From assembly GCF_001695575.1 (NCBI RefSeq), contig NZ_LUAX01000007.1:1178001-1242000 (forward strand): 64,000 nucleotides of DNA, in the 5' to 3' direction. Below are positions 60,314-64,000 of the stretch, one piece after another. The notes beneath the pieces were generated by a model. That model saw only the letters and a list, made by a program, of their open reading frames with translations. It did not search any database and had not been told where the DNA came from. Made by a program: the position numbers and the translations under genes. Within the stretch, counting starts at the first letter, position 1. The number at the start of each line of letters is the position of its first letter. This DNA is from Vibrio europaeus (GTDB lineage Bacteria > Pseudomonadota > Gammaproteobacteria > Enterobacterales > Vibrionaceae).

Positions 60314-60613
60314 ATGATCAATAAGCGTTTTTTCAAAACGAAAAATGAAGTTGAAGTTACCTTTGAGCTCGCAGCGGAAGAAGTAGGTCAATCTGTCGCT
60401 ATCGTTGCTGATTTTTTGGATTGGCAGCCAACGGAAATGAAAAAAGTGGCGAAATCGAAGTCATACAAGTTTAAGACTCGTTTGCCAAAAGATAGTCAGT
60501 TCGAATTTAGGTATCTGGTAGATAAAGAAAAATGGGTCAATGATCCGAACGCAGACCAATATCGACCGAATGGGTTTGGTGAAGATAACGGTCTAGTGTC
60601 AACCTATCAGTAA
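60314..60613 (+). CDS. CBM48/isoamylase early-set glycan-binding protein
   Basis: 99 aa, a single Ig-like carbohydrate-binding domain: VTFELAAEEVGQSVAIVADFLDWQPTEMKKV, then FRYLVDKEKWVNDPNAD. These match glycogen-binding CBM48/AMPK-beta-type domains. A free-standing domain without an enzyme. Likely binds glycogen or modulates its metabolism (inference). GGAG precedes the ATG. Confidence 0.88.
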   Translation: MINKRFFKTKNEVEVTFELAAEEVGQSVAIVADFLDWQPTEMKKVAKSKSYKFKTRLPKDSQFEFRYLVDKEKWVNDPNADQYRPNGFGEDNGLVSTYQ

Positions 60614-60652
60614 CAGCGATAGCTTTAGAAGTAACTGCTAATTTAGACCAAT

Positions 60653-60676
60653 AAAGGCGCAATCTGCGCCTTTTTT
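60653..60676 (+). terminator. Terminator of the CBM48 gene
   Basis: 9-bp stem AAAGGCGCA/TGCGCCTTT with a 3-base loop and a T-run. Confidence 0.9.
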
Positions 60677-60763
60677 AGTTTAAATCTGACATTTCGAAGG
60701 TGACAACTTCTAGATAAATTCGTAACCTTATGCCTTTGTTTATATCAGGTAATAGGTCAAATT

Positions 60764-62071
60764 GTGCTAACTAGAAGTTTGAAGAGCCGCTTCCAACAGC
60801 TGTCTAGACCCAAAAAAATGGTGGTGGTGAGTTTACCTCTCCTAGCTGCAGTCGCGATATCTAGCATCCCTAAGCATGATAGGTACCATCGCACGATTGA
60901 TCTTTCTCTCCCTGAATCTTCCCTTGTAGCCGATTTCTTACTCGACAATGAAGTCGTACGTGACGTTCCTGATTACGAGTACGTAATTCAAGCTGGCGAT
61001 AATTTAAGCACGATCTTTGATCAGTTGGGTTTTGGTTATCGCGAGCTCATGAAGATCATGGAAACCGATCTTAACTTCCTTGCTTTAGATACCCTTAAAC
61101 CTGGAAACACGTTGAGGTTCTGGCGTAGCGAGGAGACGGGCAATTTGAGCAAAATGGAGCTTGAATTTAGCTTGGTTGAGCGTGCAGTCTATAGTCGGCT
61201 CGATGACGGCAGCTATGAGTTTGCCGATGTTAAAATTCCCGGTGTGTGGAAATCCTTCCCTATGGTTGGGGAAATTAATGGCAGCTTCTCCCAATCAGTC
61301 AACGCGCTTGGCTTAGGGAAGAGTGAAATCGAACAAGTGGTCAGCTTACTAAAAGATAAGGTCAATTTTGCCCGAGATTTGCGCTCGGGTGACAAGTTTG
61401 AAGTGGTTCAGTCACGCCAGTTTGTTGGAGAGCAGCTTACTGGTAATCGAGAGCTTCAAGCCATCAAGATTTACAATCGTGGACGAGTTCTTTCCGCTTA
61501 TCTCCATAGTGATGGTCAGTATTACGATTATAATGGTGATAGCTTACAACGGGCTTTCCAACGTAAACCGGTTAATGGTCGATACCGTCTAAGCTCCAAC
61601 TTTAATCCTACGCGTAAACACCCAGTAACTGGACGTGTTTCACCACATAATGGTACAGACTGGGCAACCCCAACCGGTACGCCGATTGTCTCAACGGGTG
61701 ATGGGGTAGTGATCATGACGCGTAAACACCCTTATGCAGGTAACTATGTAGTGATCCAACATGGAAGTCGCTACAAAACGCGTTACCTTCACTTGAGTAA
61801 GATTTTGGTACGTAAAGGTCAGAAGATTTCGCGCGGACAGCGCATTGGTTTATCAGGCGCGACAGGGCGTGTCACTGGTCCTCATATTCACTATGAGTTG
61901 ATTGACCGTGGTAGACCTGTCAATGCAATGAAAGCCAATATCCCAATGGCAAGCTCAGTGCCTAAGAAGCAGATGGCATCATTCCAGTCTCATCGAGATG
62001 AAATGGATAAGATGCTCAAGCAAAGGGAAATTGAACTCGCTAAACAACCAAATAGCGCGAGTACTAGCTAA
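60764..62071 (+). CDS. M23-family murein DD-endopeptidase
   Basis: 435 aa from a GTG at 60764 with AGG upstream. One N-terminal membrane segment (about 19-34), an OapA/LysM-like module at about 70-125 (YVIQAGDNLSTIFDQLGFGY), a linker domain, and an M23 domain at about 285-400 with zinc residues in HNGTDWA (His, Asp) and GPHIHYEL (His). Cleaves peptide cross-links to allow wall growth. Resembles V. cholerae ShyA and E. coli MepM; which Shy it matches is not decided here. C-terminal tail is charged and Ser-rich. Confidence 0.92.
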   Translation: MLTRSLKSRFQQLSRPKKMVVVSLPLLAAVAISSIPKHDRYHRTIDLSLPESSLVADFLLDNEVVRDVPDYEYVIQAGDNLSTIFDQLGFGYRELMKIMETDLNFLALDTLKPGNTLRFWRSEETGNLSKMELEFSLVERAVYSRLDDGSYEFADVKIPGVWKSFPMVGEINGSFSQSVNALGLGKSEIEQVVSLLKDKVNFARDLRSGDKFEVVQSRQFVGEQLTGNRELQAIKIYNRGRVLSAYLHSDGQYYDYNGDSLQRAFQRKPVNGRYRLSSNFNPTRKHPVTGRVSPHNGTDWATPTGTPIVSTGDGVVIMTRKHPYAGNYVVIQHGSRYKTRYLHLSKILVRKGQKISRGQRIGLSGATGRVTGPHIHYELIDRGRPVNAMKANIPMASSVPKKQMASFQSHRDEMDKMLKQREIELAKQPNSASTS

Positions 62072-62075
62072 GTTT

Positions 62076-62099
62076 AAAGCTCCTTCGGGAGCTTTTTTT
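62076..62099 (+). terminator. Terminator of the M23 peptidase gene
   Basis: 8-bp stem AAAGCTCC/GGAGCTTT with a stable TTCG loop, then a T-run. Confidence 0.92.
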
Positions 62100-62202
62100 G
62101 TGCGTGATGAACATAAAAGTTGCATTACATAAATGTCATCAATGTTACATCTTTTAGTGATCGTATCGATAAAAAAGTAACTGCATACTCAATAAATTTC
62201 AC

Positions 62203-62222
62203 AAATTGATTTCCCTCAATTT
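62203..62222. promoter_or_regulatory. FNR-like site before ompW
   Basis: TTGAT-TTCC-CTCAA (62206-62219) matches the FNR consensus TTGAT-N4-ATCAA at nine of ten positions and lies in a wider inverted repeat AAATTGA/TCAATTT. OmpW is under FNR control in enterics. It sits about 90 bases before the start. Confidence 0.5.
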
Positions 62223-62308
62223 TGTATGGTTTTTATGTGCTACTTTGCGGCGCAAATAACAATGATTCCTTCAATCAATAAAACAAAACCCTACAAAAGG
62301 AAATCAAA

Positions 62309-62944
62309 ATGAAAAAAACACTTTTAAGCCTAACCGTTCTAGCAACACTCGCTTCAGCCAATGCGTTTGCTCATAAAGAGGGTGACTTCTTAGTTCGTGC
62401 AGGTCTTGCAGCTGTAGTGCCGAATGATAGCAGTGAAAAGATTCTTGGCTCTCAAGAAGAGCTAGAAGTGAACTCAAATGTGCAGTTAGGCTTAACTTTG
62501 GGTTACATGATTACAGACAACATTAGTTTCGAAGTATTGGCTGCAACGCCTTTCCAGCATGATATCTCGACGGGTCTATCTGGGCTGGGTGACATTGCTG
62601 AAACTAAGCATTTACCGCCAACATTTATGGTTCAGTACTATTTCGGTGAGTCTGGCAGTGACTTTCGTCCATACGTAGGTGCAGGTATCAACTACACTAT
62701 CTTCTTTGATGAGAAGTTTAACGATAAGTCAGGTCTTAAAGATCTAAACTTGAAAAACTCTTGGGGCTTAGCAGCCAATGCAGGTGTTGACTACATGCTC
62801 AACGAAGATTGGTTCTTAAATGCCTCAGTTTGGTACGCTGATATTGATACAACAGCCACATACAACGATGGAACAACTAGTTACTCAACCAAAGTAGAAA
62901 TCGACCCTTGGGTATTTATGATTGGCGGTGGCTACAAGTTTTAA
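62309..62944 (+). CDS. ompW: Outer membrane protein OmpW
   Basis: 211 aa. Signal peptide ends at ANAFA, then an eight-stranded beta barrel: HKEGDFLVRAGLAAVVPNDSS, SNVQLGLTLGYMITDNISFEVLAATPFQHDI, HLPPTFMVQYYF, RPYVGAGINYTIFF and the C-terminal aromatic GGGYKF. Small hydrophobic-compound channel. AAAGGAAATC precedes the start. Confidence 0.96.
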   Translation: MKKTLLSLTVLATLASANAFAHKEGDFLVRAGLAAVVPNDSSEKILGSQEELEVNSNVQLGLTLGYMITDNISFEVLAATPFQHDISTGLSGLGDIAETKHLPPTFMVQYYFGESGSDFRPYVGAGINYTIFFDEKFNDKSGLKDLNLKNSWGLAANAGVDYMLNEDWFLNASVWYADIDTTATYNDGTTSYSTKVEIDPWVFMIGGGYKF

Positions 62945-62966
62945 ACTCGCTTAAACCAGAAATTAA

Positions 62967-62994
62967 AAAGGCTTCCAATTGGAAGCCTTTCTTC
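62967..62994. terminator. Bidirectional terminator, ompW / ppsA
   Basis: 10-bp stem AAAGGCTTCC/GGAAGCCTTT around AATT. T-run on the plus side and A-run on the other, so it can serve both convergent genes. Confidence 0.88.
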
Positions 62995-63007
62995 ATATCA
63001 AGCAAGC

Positions 63008-64000
63008 TTATTTGCTTACGTTACCTAACTTCAACCAAGTATCGATAACCGTATCAGGGTTGAGTGACACAGAGCTAATGCCTTGAGCCATCAGCCATTC
63101 AGCTAGGTCGTCATGATCCGATGGACCTTGTCCACAGATACCAACGTATTTACCCGCTTTGGTTGCCGCATCGATGGCCATTTGAAGCATAGCTTTCACC
63201 GCTGGATTACGCTCGTCAAATAGATGTGCAACATCACCTGAGTCACGGTCAAGGCCTAGGGTTAGCTGAGTCATGTCGTTTGAACCAATAGAGAAGCCAT
63301 CAAAGTATTTTAGGAACTCATCAGCAAGTACCGCATTCGATGGCAATTCGCACATCATAATCACTTTCAAGCCTTGGTCGCCGCGGCGTAGGTCAAACTT
63401 AGCAAGAAGGTCGATAACCGATGCGGCTTCGCTTGGTGTACGAACGAATGGGATCATGATCTCTACGTTTTTCAGACCCATCTCATTACGAACGCGTTTA
63501 ATTGCCTGTGTTTCAAGCTCAAAACAGTCTTCGAATACTGGCGAGATATAACGTGATGCACCACGGAAACCTAGCATTGGGTTCTCTTCGTGCGGTTCAA
63601 AGCTCTTACCACCAACTAGATTGCTGTACTCGTTAGACTTAAAGTCTGACATACGAACAATTACGCGCTTAGGCCAGAATGCCGCACCAATTGTGGCAAT
63701 ACCTTCTGTTAGCTTACTCACGTAGAAATCGATAGGGTCTTTGTAGCCACGAATACGCTGACTGATTTCAGCTTTTAGCTCGTCACTTTGTTCGTCAAAG
63801 TTCAATAGTGCTTTCGGGTGAATACCAATCATCTTGTTGATGATGAACTCTAAGCGCGCAAGGCCTACACCTTCGTTAGGAAGTTGTGCGAAATCGAAGG
63901 CGCGATCTGGGTTACCTACGTTCATCATCACTTTAGTTGGTAGCAATGGCAGCTCGTCGACTGAAGAGCGCTTAACTTCAAACTCAAGTTCACCTTGATA
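63008..64000 (-). CDS. ppsA: Phosphoenolpyruvate synthase, C-terminal part (5' end beyond right edge)
   Basis: 330 residues, open to the right edge of the window. PEP-utiliser TIM-barrel end: NEGVGLARLEFIIN, MLGFRGASRY, MIPFVRTPSEA, MCELPSNAVLADEFL, FSIGSNDMTQLTLG and GICGQGPSDH with the catalytic Cys. Makes PEP from pyruvate and ATP for gluconeogenesis. The N-terminal nucleotide-binding part is outside the window. Confidence 0.95.
   Translation of the reverse strand, partial: YQGELEFEVKRSSVDELPLLPTKVMMNVGNPDRAFDFAQLPNEGVGLARLEFIINKMIGIHPKALLNFDEQSDELKAEISQRIRGYKDPIDFYVSKLTEGIATIGAAFWPKRVIVRMSDFKSNEYSNLVGGKSFEPHEENPMLGFRGASRYISPVFEDCFELETQAIKRVRNEMGLKNVEIMIPFVRTPSEAASVIDLLAKFDLRRGDQGLKVIMMCELPSNAVLADEFLKYFDGFSIGSNDMTQLTLGLDRDSGDVAHLFDERNPAVKAMLQMAIDAATKAGKYVGICGQGPSDHDDLAEWLMAQGISSVSLNPDTVIDTWLKLGNVSK

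Overview
The window reads as a piece of a Vibrio genome, probably the second chromosome. The basis is the gene families and their arrangement: a V. cholerae-like hcp-vgrG-DUF4123-effector module, a split glycine cleavage cluster (gcvP-gcvH-glyA facing an XRE/cupin regulator and gcvT), GlyGly-CTERM trypsin-like proteases, rbsDACBKR, a pstSCAB set without phoU or phoBR, ompW and ppsA. From memory, several of these sit on chromosome II in V. cholerae. No rRNA, tRNA, CRISPR array, insertion sequence or integrase was seen, and the window looks like a stable accessory-rich chromosome.

Layout. 0-7.4 kb: auxiliary type VI secretion (T6SS) module on the minus strand (hcp, vgrG, DUF4123 adaptor, LysM effector) behind a good sigma-54 promoter. 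It faces a convergent lipoprotein with a formylglycine-enzyme fold, and a DUF5675-like gene runs off the left edge. 7.5-11.3 kb: small-molecule exporters (DMT and two LysE/RhtB proteins) and an XRE/cupin regulator. 11.6-16.3 kb: secreted lipase-like hydrolase, two envelope proteins and a double-Cache histidine kinase. 16.4-19 kb: PLP lyase, DUF5062-like protein and a yidD paralogue operon. 19.2-26.3 kb: glycine cleavage and serine hydroxymethyltransferase genes, with a shared palindromic operator upstream of both glyA and gcvT. 26.4-32.1 kb: two tandem trypsin-like proteases, a CsgD/VpsT-like regulator, an ammonium-transporter/histidine-kinase fusion and a DUF3012 lipoprotein. 32.2-38.4 kb: ribose operon with two perfect RbsR-type operators and a CRP site. 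38.5-46.9 kb: signalling block (HD-GYP response regulator, histidine kinase, periplasmic binding protein, CheV, MarR with a glyoxalase-fold protein, chemoreceptor). 47.2-50.9 kb: high-affinity phosphate transporter. 50.9-55 kb: curli locus (csgA and csgB diverging from csgEFG). 55-59.5 kb: diguanylate cyclase with a molybdopterin-fold partner, YjiH, DUF1275 and GFA proteins. 59.6-64 kb: small hypothetical protein, CBM48 protein, M23 endopeptidase, OmpW and the C-terminal part of PpsA.

Together, a surface and biofilm theme stands out. Curli structural and export genes, a CsgD/VpsT-type regulator carrying the WLSR c-di-GMP motif, a diguanylate cyclase whose gene overlaps the end of csgG, and an HD-GYP phosphodiesterase all lie within 27 kb. 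Three histidine kinases (residues around HEVNTPLGIA) are close relatives with different sensor ends. The best leads for something undescribed are the T6SS LysM effector with its Cys-depleted FGE-like lipoprotein, the Cys-less molybdopterin-fold protein paired with a diguanylate cyclase, the Amt-kinase fusion and the gcv/glyA operator.

All calls were made by reading the sequence; no database search was run, and family names rest on recognised motifs.
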